DNA of 64,000 bases from Streptomyces populi (GTDB lineage: Bacteria > Actinomycetota > Actinomycetes > Streptomycetales > Streptomycetaceae): assembly GCF_002911015.1 (NCBI RefSeq), contig NZ_KZ626862.1, positions 1 to 64,000 on the forward strand. Reading direction: 5' to 3'. The notes under the pieces were generated by a model. It saw only the letters and a program-made list of their open reading frames with translations, ran no database searches and was not told where the DNA came from. The translations under genes were made by a program, and so were the position numbers. Of this stretch, positions 34,991 to 43,400 are shown piece after piece. How positions within the stretch are numbered: position 1 is the first letter of the stretch; every line of letters starts with the position of its first letter.

Positions 34991-35742
34991 GCCGCAGGCT
35001 CCTCTTCCGTGCTCGCGAGAATCTCGGCGATGTGCAGCGCCCGCTGCGGGGCGTCCTGGCGGTGCAGGATGCCGCCGATGTGCATCAGGCAGGAGTTGTC
35101 GGCACCGCACAGCACCTCGGCGCCGGTGGACAGGGCGTTGCGGACCTTGTCGTTACCCATCGCCGTCGACACGTCGGCGTTCTTCACCGCGAACGTGCCA
35201 CCGAACCCGCAGCACTCCTCCGCTCCGGGCAGTTCCACCAACTCCAGCCCCTTCACGGCCTCAAGCAGTCGGCGTGGCCGATCGCCCAGCCCCAGCATCC
35301 GTAGGCCGTGGCAGGAGGGGTGGTAGGTGACCGTGTGCGGGAAGTACGCCCCGACATCGGTGACACCGAGCACGTCTACCACGAACTCCGTCAGTTCGTA
35401 CGTCCGGGGGACGAGCGACGTCGCGGCGTCCTTCAGTCTGGTGCCGCGTCCTTCGGCGCGGGCCTTGTCCCCGATGCGGGGGTAGTTGTCGCGGACCATC
35501 GCGACACAGGACCCGGAGGGGGTGACCACATAGTCGTAGCCCTCGAAGGCCCTGGTCATGCGTTCAACCAGCGGCTCGGTCTCCCTGCGGTAGCCGGTGT
35601 TGAACTGCGGCTGCCCGCAGCACGTCTGCGCCGCGGGGAAGTCCACGGTGACGCCCAGGCGTTCCAGCAGCTTCACGGTCGCGATGGCCGTGGACGGATA
35701 GACCGCGTCGTTGACACAGGTTGCGAACAGAGCGACGCGCAT
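34987..35742 (-). CDS. lutA: L-lactate utilization protein LutA
   Basis: 251 residues with two cysteine-rich CCG domains: TCCGQPQFNTGYR with ATCVNDAVYP near the N-terminus, and SCHGLRMLG with ECCGFGGTFAVKNADVS in the second half. This matches LutA/GlcF-type proteins. Start ATG 35742 overlaps the stop of the rhamnulokinase gene (ATGA). That ties lactate oxidation directly to rhamnose breakdown, which makes lactate through lactaldehyde. Confidence 0.92.
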   Translation of the reverse strand: MRVALFATCVNDAVYPSTAIATVKLLERLGVTVDFPAAQTCCGQPQFNTGYRRETEPLVERMTRAFEGYDYVVTPSGSCVAMVRDNYPRIGDKARAEGRGTRLKDAATSLVPRTYELTEFVVDVLGVTDVGAYFPHTVTYHPSCHGLRMLGLGDRPRRLLEAVKGLELVELPGAEECCGFGGTFAVKNADVSTAMGNDKVRNALSTGAEVLCGADNSCLMHIGGILHRQDAPQRALHIAEILASTEEEPAA

Positions 35743-37241
35743 CACGAAGTCCTCGAGGCGGAAGCGATCCGGGCGGCGGCCGCGTCCCACGCGGCACCGT
35801 CCCCCCGGGGGGTGTAGTGCCGTAGGTGCTGGGTGGAGGCGATGAGCTTGCGCATCGCGGCGAGGTCACCCACCAGGCCGGCGGCCCGGGCCTGAACGAG
35901 AATGTTGCCCAGGGCAGTCGCCTCGGTGGGGCCGGCGATGACGGGCAGCCCGGTTGCGTCGGCCGTCAGTTGGCACAGCAGGTCGTTGCGCGACCCCCCA
36001 CCGACCAGGTGGACGTGGGTGACATCGCAGTCGGCCAGCTCAGCGGCCTGGCGCAGAGCGCGCCGGTGGGCCAGGGCCAGACTCTCCAGAATGCAGCGGA
36101 CCACCGCGCCCTGGCTTCCCGGAACCCGCTGCCCGGTCCTGGCGCAGTAGTCCCGGATACGGGCCGGCATGTCGCCGGGGGCGAGGAACTCCGGCGCGTC
36201 CGGGTCGACAACCGAGTCGAAGGCCTTGGCCCGGGCTGCATCGGCCAGAAGAGCCGGGATGTGCGTGGGCAGTCCCTGCCGCTCCCATGTGCGCCGACAT
36301 TCCTCCAGCAGCCACATGCCCATGATGTTGCGCAGATAGCGGATCGTGCCGTCGATGCCACGCTCGTTGGTGAAGTTGGCGGCCCTCGACTCCTCGCTCA
36401 AGACCGGAGCCTCCAGCTCCAGACCGGCCAGCGACCAGGTACCGCACGAAATGTAGGCGAAGCAGGGCTCCGTTGCTGGCACAGCCACCACCGCGGATGC
36501 TGTGTCGTGCGAGGCGACCGTCGTCACCGAAGTCTTCGGGTCAAGCCCGGTGTACGCGGCGACATGGGGGAGCAATGTGCCCGCCGGGTCACCAGGAGCG
36601 CGCAGCGCGGGAAGCAGCTCCGGGTCGATGTCGAGCCGGTCCAGCAGGTCCTTCGACCACGTGCCCGTGCGGGCATCGAGCAGGCCGGTGGTCGAGGCGT
36701 TGGTCTCCTCGGCGCCGACCGAGCCGGTCAGCCAGTGGACCAGCAGATCGGGCATGAGCAGCAGACGCCGGGCAGCACCCAGCTGGACACTGCCCGCCGC
36801 AGCTGCCAGCTGGAAGACCGTGTTGAAGGGCAGGTGCTGCAGCCCCGTGATCGCGTACAGCTCCTCGCGGCCGACCTTGGCCCACACCCGCTCGGCCGCA
36901 CCGTCGCTGCGCGTGTCGCGGTAGTGGAAGGGGTGCCCGAGCAGGGCGCCGTCCGCGTCCAGGAGCCCGTAGTCCACCGCCCAGGTGTCCACGCCGACGG
37001 ACGCGACCCCGCCGGAGCGGGCTGCCTCGCGCAGCCCGTCGAGGATGCCCTGGAAGAGGGCCAGTACATCCCAGTGCAGTCCGCCGGGCAGCCGGACGGG
37101 TGTGTTGGGGAAGCGATGCGCCTCGGTGAGGTCGAGGTTGTCCGGGCCGACCCGGCCCAGGATCACGCGTCCGCTGGTGGCGCCGAGATCGACCGCGGCG
37201 AACGCGGAAGCGAAAGCGGAGGACGGTGGGGTGGTGGTCAC
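35742..37241 (-). CDS. rhaB: rhamnulokinase
   Basis: About 499 residues of the FGGY kinase family. Features are the ATP-site FAAVDLGATSGRVILGRVG, GVDTWAVDYGLLD, SHDTASAVVAVPAT, CGTWSLAGLELEAPV and LVGGGSRNDLLCQLTADATG. The match to RhaB (NFTNERGIDGTIRYLRNIMG) is specific. It phosphorylates L-rhamnulose at C1. The GTG start at 37241 has GGAGG 9 nt upstream. A 198-nt gap with a stable hairpin separates it from the preceding aldolase gene. Confidence 0.93.
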   Translation of the reverse strand: MTTTPPSSAFASAFAAVDLGATSGRVILGRVGPDNLDLTEAHRFPNTPVRLPGGLHWDVLALFQGILDGLREAARSGGVASVGVDTWAVDYGLLDADGALLGHPFHYRDTRSDGAAERVWAKVGREELYAITGLQHLPFNTVFQLAAAAGSVQLGAARRLLLMPDLLVHWLTGSVGAEETNASTTGLLDARTGTWSKDLLDRLDIDPELLPALRAPGDPAGTLLPHVAAYTGLDPKTSVTTVASHDTASAVVAVPATEPCFAYISCGTWSLAGLELEAPVLSEESRAANFTNERGIDGTIRYLRNIMGMWLLEECRRTWERQGLPTHIPALLADAARAKAFDSVVDPDAPEFLAPGDMPARIRDYCARTGQRVPGSQGAVVRCILESLALAHRRALRQAAELADCDVTHVHLVGGGSRNDLLCQLTADATGLPVIAGPTEATALGNILVQARAAGLVGDLAAMRKLIASTQHLRHYTPRGDGAAWDAAAARIASASRTS

Positions 37242-37385
37242 GCGGGGGTACCTCCGCTGTGCATGTGACTCGTCGAACAGAAGAACGAGAACGCTTGGGA
37301 AAAGACGCGGGCCGGCGGCTTCCTGACAGTGCTGGGTCAGGCAACAGCTGCCATGGCGTACCGCCACCGGCCCGCAGAGGGTGCA

Positions 37386-37420
37386 CCTGGGGCCGGAGGG
37401 TTGGTTCCACCGGCCCCAGG
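37386..37420 (-). terminator. hairpin between the aldolase and rhamnulokinase genes
   Basis: A perfect 11-bp stem (37386-37396 with 37410-37420) with a 13-nt loop begins 19 nt after the aldolase stop on the minus strand. There is no U-tract. It is probably an internal attenuator or stabiliser between the rhaI-aldolase and kinase-lut parts of the operon. Confidence 0.5.
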
Positions 37421-37439
37421 GCGATCGGAGGGGCGTCTG

Positions 37440-39482
37440 TCAGCGCAGGAACGCCGCTGCCACGCCCGCGTCGACCGGGATGTGCAGGCCGGTCGTGTGG
37501 GTCAGGTCGCCGCCGGTCAGGGCAAAGACAGCGTTCGCGACGTGCTCGGGCAGAACCTCACGCTTGAGGAGCGTGCGCTGGGCGTAGAACTCGCCGAGCT
37601 TCTCCTCCTCGATGCCGTAGGTGGCCGCACGCTGTGCCCCCCAGCCCGCGGCGAAGATGCCCGAGCCCCGCACGACACCGTCGGGGTTGACCCCGTTGAC
37701 GCGGATGCCGTGCTCACCGAGCTCGGCTGCCAGCAGCCTCACCTGGTGGGCCTGGTCGGCCTTGGTGGCGGAGTAGGCGATGTTGTTCGGGCCGGCGAAG
37801 ACCGCGTTCTTGGAGGCGATGTACACGATGTCGCCGCCGAGGCCCTGCTCAGCCATGATCCGCGCAGCTTCCCGGGAAACCAGGAACGAACCGCGGGCCA
37901 TGATGTCGTGCTGCAGGTCCCAGTCACGGACCGTGGTCTCCAGCAGCGGCTTGGAGACGGAGATACCGGCGTTGTTCACGATCAGGTCCACGCCGCCGAA
38001 GGCGAGCAGGGCAGCACGGAACGCGTCGCCGATCTGCTTCTCCGAGGTCACGTCCACCGTCACCGGGACGGCCTTGTCGGGCCCGCCCAGCTCCTCGGCG
38101 ACCGCTGCCGCGTTCTCCCCGTTCAGGTCGGCGACCACCACGCACGCGCCCTCGGCGACCAGCCGGTGGGCGATCGCCTTGCCGATGCCGCTGCCCGCGC
38201 CCGTCACCAGTGCCACACGCGTGGCGAGAGGCTTCGCTTTCGGCATCCGCCGCAGCTTGGCCTCCTCCAGCTCCCAGTACTCGATGCGGAACTTCTCCGA
38301 CTCCTCGATCGGGGAGTACGCGGAGACCGCCTCGGCACCCCGCATCACGTTGATCGCGTTGACGTAGAACTCGCCCGCAACCCGCGCGGTCTGCTTGTCC
38401 TTGCCGAAGGAGAACATCCCCACACCCGGCACCAGGATGATCGCCGGGTCCGCACCGCGCATCGCGGGCGAGTCCGCGGTGGCGTGCCGCGCATAGTAGG
38501 CGGCGTACTCCTCACGGTAGGCGGCGTGCAGCTCCTTCAGCCTGGCCACCGCCTCACCGAGCTCCGCCGTGGCCGGCAGGTCCAGAACCAGCGGACGGAC
38601 CTTCGTACGCAGGAAGTGATCCGGGCACGAGGTACCCAGAGCCGCCAGACGCGGGTGCTCAGCACGCGCCAGGAAGTCCAGCACCACATCGGAGTCGGTG
38701 AAGTGGCCGACCTGCGGCCGGTCCTGCGAAGCCAGCGCACGGATCACCGGCGCCAACGCGGCAGCCCGCTCACGACGCTGCTCCTCCGCCAGCGCCCCGA
38801 ATCCCTCCAGTGGCGCACCGAACGGCTGCTCCTTGCCGCGGTCGGTGAGGAACTGCTCCGCCGTCCGGATCATCCACAGCGCGTTGGCCTCGCACTCCTG
38901 GGCCGAGGCACCCCAGGCGGTGATTCCGTGGCCGCCCAGGACGACGCCGACCGCTTGCGGGTTGGCCTCCTTGATCGCGGCGATGTCCAGACCCAGCTGG
39001 AAGCCCGGCCGCCGCCACGGCACCCAGGCCACCTTCTCGCCGTAGCACTCCTTCGTCAGCGCCTCACCATCTGCCGCGCAGGCCAGTGCGATTCCGGAGT
39101 CCGGATGCAGATGGTCCACGTGCGCGGCGTCCACCAGACCGTGCATGGCAGTGTCGATCGACGGCGCCGCACCGCCCTTGCCGTGAAGGCAATAGTCGAA
39201 CGCGGCGACCATCTCGTCCTCGCGCTCCACGCCCGGATAGACGTCGACCAGGCCGCGCAGCCGATCCAGCCGCAGGACCGCGAGACCGTTCTCGGTCAGG
39301 GTTCCCAGGTCACCGCCCGAGCCCTTGACCCACATCAGCTCGACATCGCTGCCGGTCACCGGGTCGATGACGGAGCCCTTGGCGGAGGCGTTGCCGCCGG
39401 CGTAGTTGGTGTTGCGCGGGTCGGAACCCAGTCGGTGCGCCCGCTCCAGCAGAGCGGCGACTTCGGGGTGGGCGGAGGACAT
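37440..39482 (-). CDS. bifunctional rhamnulose-1-phosphate aldolase/(S)-lactaldehyde dehydrogenase
   Basis: 680 residues, the usual length of this fused enzyme (RhaEW type). The N-terminal class II aldolase domain has the metal histidines in VDHLHPDSG and GVVLGGHGITAWG. A linker ends in EEAKLRRMPKAKPLATR, and the C-terminal SDR domain has VTGAGSGIGKAIAHRLVAEG, IVNNAGISVSKPL and the active site YSATKADQAHQVRL. It splits rhamnulose-1-phosphate to DHAP and L-lactaldehyde and oxidises the latter to L-lactate. That explains why LutABC is in the same operon. Confidence 0.95.
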   Translation of the reverse strand: MSSAHPEVAALLERAHRLGSDPRNTNYAGGNASAKGSVIDPVTGSDVELMWVKGSGGDLGTLTENGLAVLRLDRLRGLVDVYPGVEREDEMVAAFDYCLHGKGGAAPSIDTAMHGLVDAAHVDHLHPDSGIALACAADGEALTKECYGEKVAWVPWRRPGFQLGLDIAAIKEANPQAVGVVLGGHGITAWGASAQECEANALWMIRTAEQFLTDRGKEQPFGAPLEGFGALAEEQRRERAAALAPVIRALASQDRPQVGHFTDSDVVLDFLARAEHPRLAALGTSCPDHFLRTKVRPLVLDLPATAELGEAVARLKELHAAYREEYAAYYARHATADSPAMRGADPAIILVPGVGMFSFGKDKQTARVAGEFYVNAINVMRGAEAVSAYSPIEESEKFRIEYWELEEAKLRRMPKAKPLATRVALVTGAGSGIGKAIAHRLVAEGACVVVADLNGENAAAVAEELGGPDKAVPVTVDVTSEKQIGDAFRAALLAFGGVDLIVNNAGISVSKPLLETTVRDWDLQHDIMARGSFLVSREAARIMAEQGLGGDIVYIASKNAVFAGPNNIAYSATKADQAHQVRLLAAELGEHGIRVNGVNPDGVVRGSGIFAAGWGAQRAATYGIEEEKLGEFYAQRTLLKREVLPEHVANAVFALTGGDLTHTTGLHIPVDAGVAAAFLR

Positions 39483-39540
39483 GAGCTTCTTCCTTCGGAG
39501 AATGAGGGGAATGGCAGAGGATCAGGAACGACGACGGGGC

Positions 39541-40707
39541 CTACGCGCCCCAACCGGCCTGCTCGCCACCGACACGCTCGGCGGTGATCCGCTCCTGCCA
39601 GCCAGAGCCGGCGTACGCGGCGACAGGGTCGGGAGCCAGGCCGGTCTCCTCCCGGATTTCGCGCAGCAGGGGACGGACGTCGGTGTTGTACGCGTCCATC
39701 AGCACCGCGTTCGCGGCCAGCACGTCACCGGACTGCTGCGCCTCGGCCAGAGCGTCGACGTCGACGAGGAGCGCCTTGGCGGTGGCCTCCTGGACGTTCA
39801 TCACGGAGCGGATGACCGCAGGAATCTTCGCCTCGATGTTGTGGCACTGGTCGAGCATGAAGGCCACGTTCGTCTCCGGCGCCAGGCCACCGTTCTTGGC
39901 GACCTCGTGCATGATCCGGAACAACTGGAAGGGGTCCGCGGAGCCGACCATCAGGTCGTCGTCCGCATAGAAACGCGAGTTGAAGTCGAACCCGCCGAGC
40001 TTCCCCTCCCGCAGCAGGAACGCGACGATGAACTCGATGTTCGTACCCGGAGCGTGGTGCCCGGTGTCCACGACCACCTGCGCCTTGGAGCCCAGCTTGA
40101 GGCAGTGGGCGTAGGAGGTGCCCCAGTCCGGTACGTCCGTCGTGTAGAAGGCGGGCTCGAAGAACTTGTACTCCAGGAGCAGGCGCTGGTCGTCACCGAG
40201 CCGCGCGTACACCTCGGCAAGAGCCTCGGCCAGCCGGTCCTGGCGGTCGACGATGTCGTCCTGGCCGGGGTAGTTCGTGCCGTCCGCGAACCACAGCTTC
40301 AGATCCGAGGACCCGGTCGCGTCCATGATGTCCACGCACTCGAGGAGGTGGTCGACCGCCTTGCGGCGGACCTTCGCATCCGGGTGGCAGACACTGCCGA
40401 GCTTGTAGCTGTCGTCCTGGAACGTATTGGAGTTGATCGCGCCCAGCTCGAGGCCGCGGTCCTTGGCATAGGCCGCCAGCGCCGCGTAGTCCTCGACCCG
40501 GTCCCACGGAATGTGCAGGGACACCTTGGGGGCGACGCCGGTGAACGCGTGCACCTGCGCGGCGTCGTCCAGCTTCTCGAACGGCGTGCGCGGCACACCG
40601 CTCTGCGCGAACACCTTGAAGCGGGTGCCCGAGTTGCCGTACCCCCACGACGGCGTCTCGATCCGCTGGCCGGAGAGTGCGGCCTTCACGGCTGCGATGT
40701 CAGGCAT
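39541..40707 (-). CDS. rhaI: L-rhamnose isomerase
   Basis: 388 residues of the RhaI-type (Pseudomonas stutzeri-like) xylose-isomerase-fold enzymes. Motifs are LGAINSNTFQDDSYKLGSVC, KLWFADGTNYPGQDD, LLLEYKFFEPAFY, VVVDTGHHAPGTNIEFIVAF and FDFNSRFYADDDLMVGS, which supply the metal-binding Glu, Asp and His residues. It converts L-rhamnose to L-rhamnulose. ATG 40707 has GAGGTGG upstream and is preferred over an ATG six codons earlier. It is the first gene of the rhamnose-lactate operon. Confidence 0.95.
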   Translation of the reverse strand: MPDIAAVKAALSGQRIETPSWGYGNSGTRFKVFAQSGVPRTPFEKLDDAAQVHAFTGVAPKVSLHIPWDRVEDYAALAAYAKDRGLELGAINSNTFQDDSYKLGSVCHPDAKVRRKAVDHLLECVDIMDATGSSDLKLWFADGTNYPGQDDIVDRQDRLAEALAEVYARLGDDQRLLLEYKFFEPAFYTTDVPDWGTSYAHCLKLGSKAQVVVDTGHHAPGTNIEFIVAFLLREGKLGGFDFNSRFYADDDLMVGSADPFQLFRIMHEVAKNGGLAPETNVAFMLDQCHNIEAKIPAVIRSVMNVQEATAKALLVDVDALAEAQQSGDVLAANAVLMDAYNTDVRPLLREIREETGLAPDPVAAYAGSGWQERITAERVGGEQAGWGA

Positions 40708-40776
40708 GTCCACCTCAGGAAACACGGGGACAGCCCGATGGGTGGGCTGCCGAACTAGCGAAACGGTGAAACGATC

Positions 40777-40826
40777 TGAATCGATTCAACGCGTGAAGCT
40801 AATACTGCCGGGGGCGCGCCCGTCAA
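40777..40826 (-). promoter_or_regulatory. rha operon promoter with palindromic operator
   Basis: On the minus strand TTGACG (40826-40821), a 16-nt spacer and TATTAG (40804-40799) form the promoter. The perfect palindrome TGAATCGATTCA (40777-40788) falls at about +4 to +15, the classical blocking position for a LacI-type repressor with a central CG step. Confidence 0.7.
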
Positions 40827-40895
40827 GGGGAGGTATGGCCGAGCTGAAGCAGGACTAGCAACCCTATGCCGCCAGCGCAAGCCATCATCTACGAA

Positions 40896-40909
40896 TTGAA
40901 ACCATTCAA
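40896..40909. promoter_or_regulatory. second operator-like repeat upstream of the rha promoter
   Basis: TTGAA-N4-TTCAA is a perfect 5-bp inverted repeat with the same half-sites as the palindrome at 40777. It lies about 110 nt away, so a looping tetramer or a second repressor dimer could use it. Confidence 0.5.
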
Positions 40910-41107
40910 ATCTGCATTGATCCGTGATGACCTGCAGTCCACGAGTGCCCTCTGATGGCAAGCAGCCCCGTTACCCGTGGCAATCGCAGACCACGGTGCA
41001 GGTGGCGCCCGCTGGCCCCTGCCAGCGAGGGACACCACACAGTGCGACTGTCGTTGGTCGGGCCTGTCAAACGAGTGTTGTAACTGGGGGTAGTTGAGGG
41101 TTACTGA

Positions 41108-41310
41108 CGGACTGCGGGGGGGGGCGGCCGTCGAAGGTAACGCCGAAGGCGCTCAGTGCCGTCTTCCAGCGCATGGTCCAGCGGGCCCGAGCTTGCCGGT
41201 GGGATCGAGCGACATGATCGCCATGTGGATGCACTTCAGGGTGGCCTGCTCGTTGGGGAAGGTCCTGCACGCTTTGGGCCGGGTCGAGATCCTCAAAAGG
41301 GTGGGTCATC
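41108..41310 (-). pseudogene. transposase C-terminal remnant (IS256-like) at the element junction
   Basis: Minus-strand translation gives FPNEQATLKCIHMAIMSLDP in one frame and RARWTMRWKTALSAFGVTF in a second frame, with a frameshift between them. Together they match my memory of the C-terminal end of an IS256-type transposase. Everything upstream of this tail is missing. The family call is from recollection of conserved tails and is less certain than the call that it is a transposase fragment. The surrounding 40910-41368 contains no intact gene; apart from this remnant it holds only a 7-bp-stem hairpin at 41010-41027. Confidence 0.55.
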
Positions 41311-41368
41311 ATGGGCAGGGTTCCTGCTGGAAGAGTGCGGAACGCCGGGGCTGGCAGGGCGGCGCGGC

Positions 41369-41851
41369 TCAGCGGGCGCGGGCGCCGCTTCGGGTGATCG
41401 GCACGGCGGGAGTCGTGTGCACGGTCCGGCCTGCGGTGCGGCTGGTCGCGGTCCAGGCGCCGGGGAACCAGACGGTGGTGTACTGCTCGATGGCGTCGCG
41501 CAAGCGGGTGGTGACGGCCCCCTCCCATGGTGGCCGCCCGGGACGGTGGTACGTGTCGAAGGTGCCGTACTGCTTGGTGTTCGGCCGGGTGTTGGTCGCT
41601 TCGTCGCGCCTGTGAAAAGTGCCGTGATCCAGGAAACTGAGCGCCACCGCGTCGATCTCCCCGCGGTCCGGATGGACAACCGCCAAGCGCAGGCCGCCGT
41701 AGGTGTCCGCGTAGATGGTGCGGCTGAAGTCGATCCGCAGCCGCAGGGACGTGCCCGGGACCGGGGCGGCGTAGTAGGTGTTGCCCACGACGGTGCTGTC
41801 GCGGAAGGGAAGGCACAGCTCGGCGAAGAACTCCGGGGCCTGCAGGGACAA
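41369..41851 (-). CDS. hypothetical protein next to the DUF317 gene
   Basis: 160 residues, no named family recognised. It starts MSLQAPEFFAELCLPFRDST and includes TSLRLRIDFSRTIYADTYGG and AVVHPDRGEIDAVALSFLDH. The sequence is soluble, with a basic C-terminus. A coding pattern with strong third-position GC and a position 30 nt after the DUF317 gene support a real gene. Such a pair is often met in Streptomyces integrative elements, in my recollection. Confidence 0.65.
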   Translation of the reverse strand: MSLQAPEFFAELCLPFRDSTVVGNTYYAAPVPGTSLRLRIDFSRTIYADTYGGLRLAVVHPDRGEIDAVALSFLDHGTFHRRDEATNTRPNTKQYGTFDTYHRPGRPPWEGAVTTRLRDAIEQYTTVWFPGAWTATSRTAGRTVHTTPAVPITRSGARAR

Positions 41852-41881
41852 GAGGGGTCTCCGGGAGGGGTCGAGCTGGTC

Positions 41882-42751
41882 CTATCGGCGTGGACCGGGC
41901 AGAGCCGGTCGGCTGGTGGTGCTCCAGCGCGGGATGCTGGCCGCGGGGAGCGGGGCCAGGCGGCGAGATGCGACGGCCCGCTGTACATCGAGCGGGGTGG
42001 GAGTCTGCGGCCTGGACGGAAGGATCGGGGTGAGCTGGGCCATGCCCTCGATGTAGCTGAAGGTGTCCTCGCGCCATCGGGGCAGCGGAGCCGGGTCGGC
42101 GACGCACTCGGTGAGAGCGGCGAGCAGGGCGACGGGGGTATCGGTGCTGGCCGTGGCGTACCAGAGAGGCCGGTTGACGGACTTGCCCGCCCACAGCTGC
42201 CAGCGAGCGTCCCGCGTCGTCAGCTCGGCCTCCGGATCGATGTCGCCGGTGGTGAACTCCAGGCCGGCGAGGCCGTCCGGGGCTTGGACAGCGAAGACGC
42301 CCCAGCGCGGGCGTTCGATCTCCCAGCCCTGTTTCAGCAGAGGCACGACGGCGAGGAAGGGATCGTGCTCGTCAGTCCCGGTGACCGGCCGGGCGAGGTA
42401 GGCGTCCGGCCCCTGCTCGTACGCCGTGGCGAGAACAGTAGTGAACGCGGTCACGAACTCAGTGGGAACGCGGTCGTTGAAGCACACGCCCCAGGTCGGC
42501 GGTCCGAACGGATCGCGGTAGGCGTTGATGCGCCAGAGCCCGTCGTCCTCGCCTTCAGGGAGGTAGCCCAGGCGGACCTTGCGGTCGGGGGCGTTGACGT
42601 AGGCGTTGCCGAGGTCGTCGTTATGGAGGTCCTAGCCGAGGCCAATGAGTGGGGCGAGGGCTGGGTCGCCGATCCCGGTGGTGGAGGCGAGGTGGCGTGG
42701 AGAGACGAAGACGTCTCCGTCAATTACACGTGGTTCGTCGTGAGGGGTCAC
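41882..42751 (-). pseudogene. DUF317 protein interrupted by an amber stop
   Basis: A continuous minus-strand frame starts at GTG 42751 (VTPHDEPRVIDGDVFVSPRH), reaches PALAPLIGLG, meets TAG at 42634-42632, and then continues as DLHNDDLGNAYVNAPDRKVR and LGYLPEGEDDGLWRINAYRD. It then enters the clear DUF317 body (FLAVVPLLKQGWEIERPRWG, TTRDARWQLWAGKSVNRPLW). Family members normally have tryptophan at the stop position, so TGG to TAG is the simplest history. About 290 codons in total. DUF317 proteins are of unknown function and typical of Streptomyces. Restart from ATG 42487 could give a 201-residue partial product. Confidence 0.75.
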
Positions 42752-42779
42752 AGGTTCCTGAGCGGTGAAGACGGACGGG

Positions 42780-43400
42780 TCAGGCAGCGGGCCTCAGGGC
42801 TTCTTGGAGGGCGTCGCTGGAGCCGGTGTAGTGCAGTGTCCGCAGGCCCAGGCGGGCTGCGGCCTGGCAGTTGTCGGCGCGGTCGTCAACGAACAGGACG
42901 CGTCGTGGATCGCGAACTCCGGTGGCTCGCAGGGCGTAGTGGTAGGCGGCCGGGTCGGGCTTGCACACCTCAAGTTGGGCTGAGTACAGCGCCTGGGTCA
43001 TCAGACGGCGCCAGTCGTGGGTATCGAGCACGGTACTGAGGTGGGCCGGTGCGTTGGACAGCAGCACCATCGGCAGTCCGGTGCCGTGGGCGAGGCGGAG
43101 CACGGACAGAACTCTCTCGTCGGTCGCGGTCCACATGACCGTGTCCGCGGCGAGGAGCTCGCGCAGCAGGCGGGATCCGGGGTGGGCGCCGAGGACGCGA
43201 GCCCAATACGCCAGGTCGCTGAGCTGGCCGGCGTCGTAGAGGTCGCGGGCGTTCCAGAAGGCTCGCTGGAAGCCTACGAGATCGTCTTCGGGCCAGGAGG
43301 CGGTGCGGGCCAGTCGGAGCCAGTGGGCGCGCGTGGGCTGCAGTCCGATGACGCCGTTGTAGTCGAGGATGACGGCGTCGAGGCTGGTGGGGCGGGTCAA
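42780..43400 (-). CDS. HAD-superfamily hydrolase
   Basis: 206 residues, TTG start overlapping the stop of the upstream MFS gene (TTGA). HAD motif I reads VILDYNGVIG, so the second aspartate of DxD is asparagine. Motif II is VLLSNAPAHL, motif III is EVCKPDPAAYHYAL, and motif IV is RVLFVDDRADNCQAA. Most HADs are phosphatases, and loss of the second aspartate occurs in dehalogenase-like and some other HADs, so phosphatase activity is not assured. It is the last gene of the ATP-grasp/MFS cassette. Confidence 0.88.
   Translation of the reverse strand: MTRPTSLDAVILDYNGVIGLQPTRAHWLRLARTASWPEDDLVGFQRAFWNARDLYDAGQLSDLAYWARVLGAHPGSRLLRELLAADTVMWTATDERVLSVLRLAHGTGLPMVLLSNAPAHLSTVLDTHDWRRLMTQALYSAQLEVCKPDPAAYHYALRATGVRDPRRVLFVDDRADNCQAAARLGLRTLHYTGSSDALQEALRPAA

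Noticed and set aside
41010-41027. Hairpin with a 7-bp stem in the gap upstream of the rha promoter
   Set aside because: It is short and without a U-tract or a gene close enough to assign it to; it could be chance in GC-rich DNA.
40910-41108. Possible tRNA or att site at the element junction
   Set aside because: I looked for a tRNA cloverleaf and direct repeats and found none.
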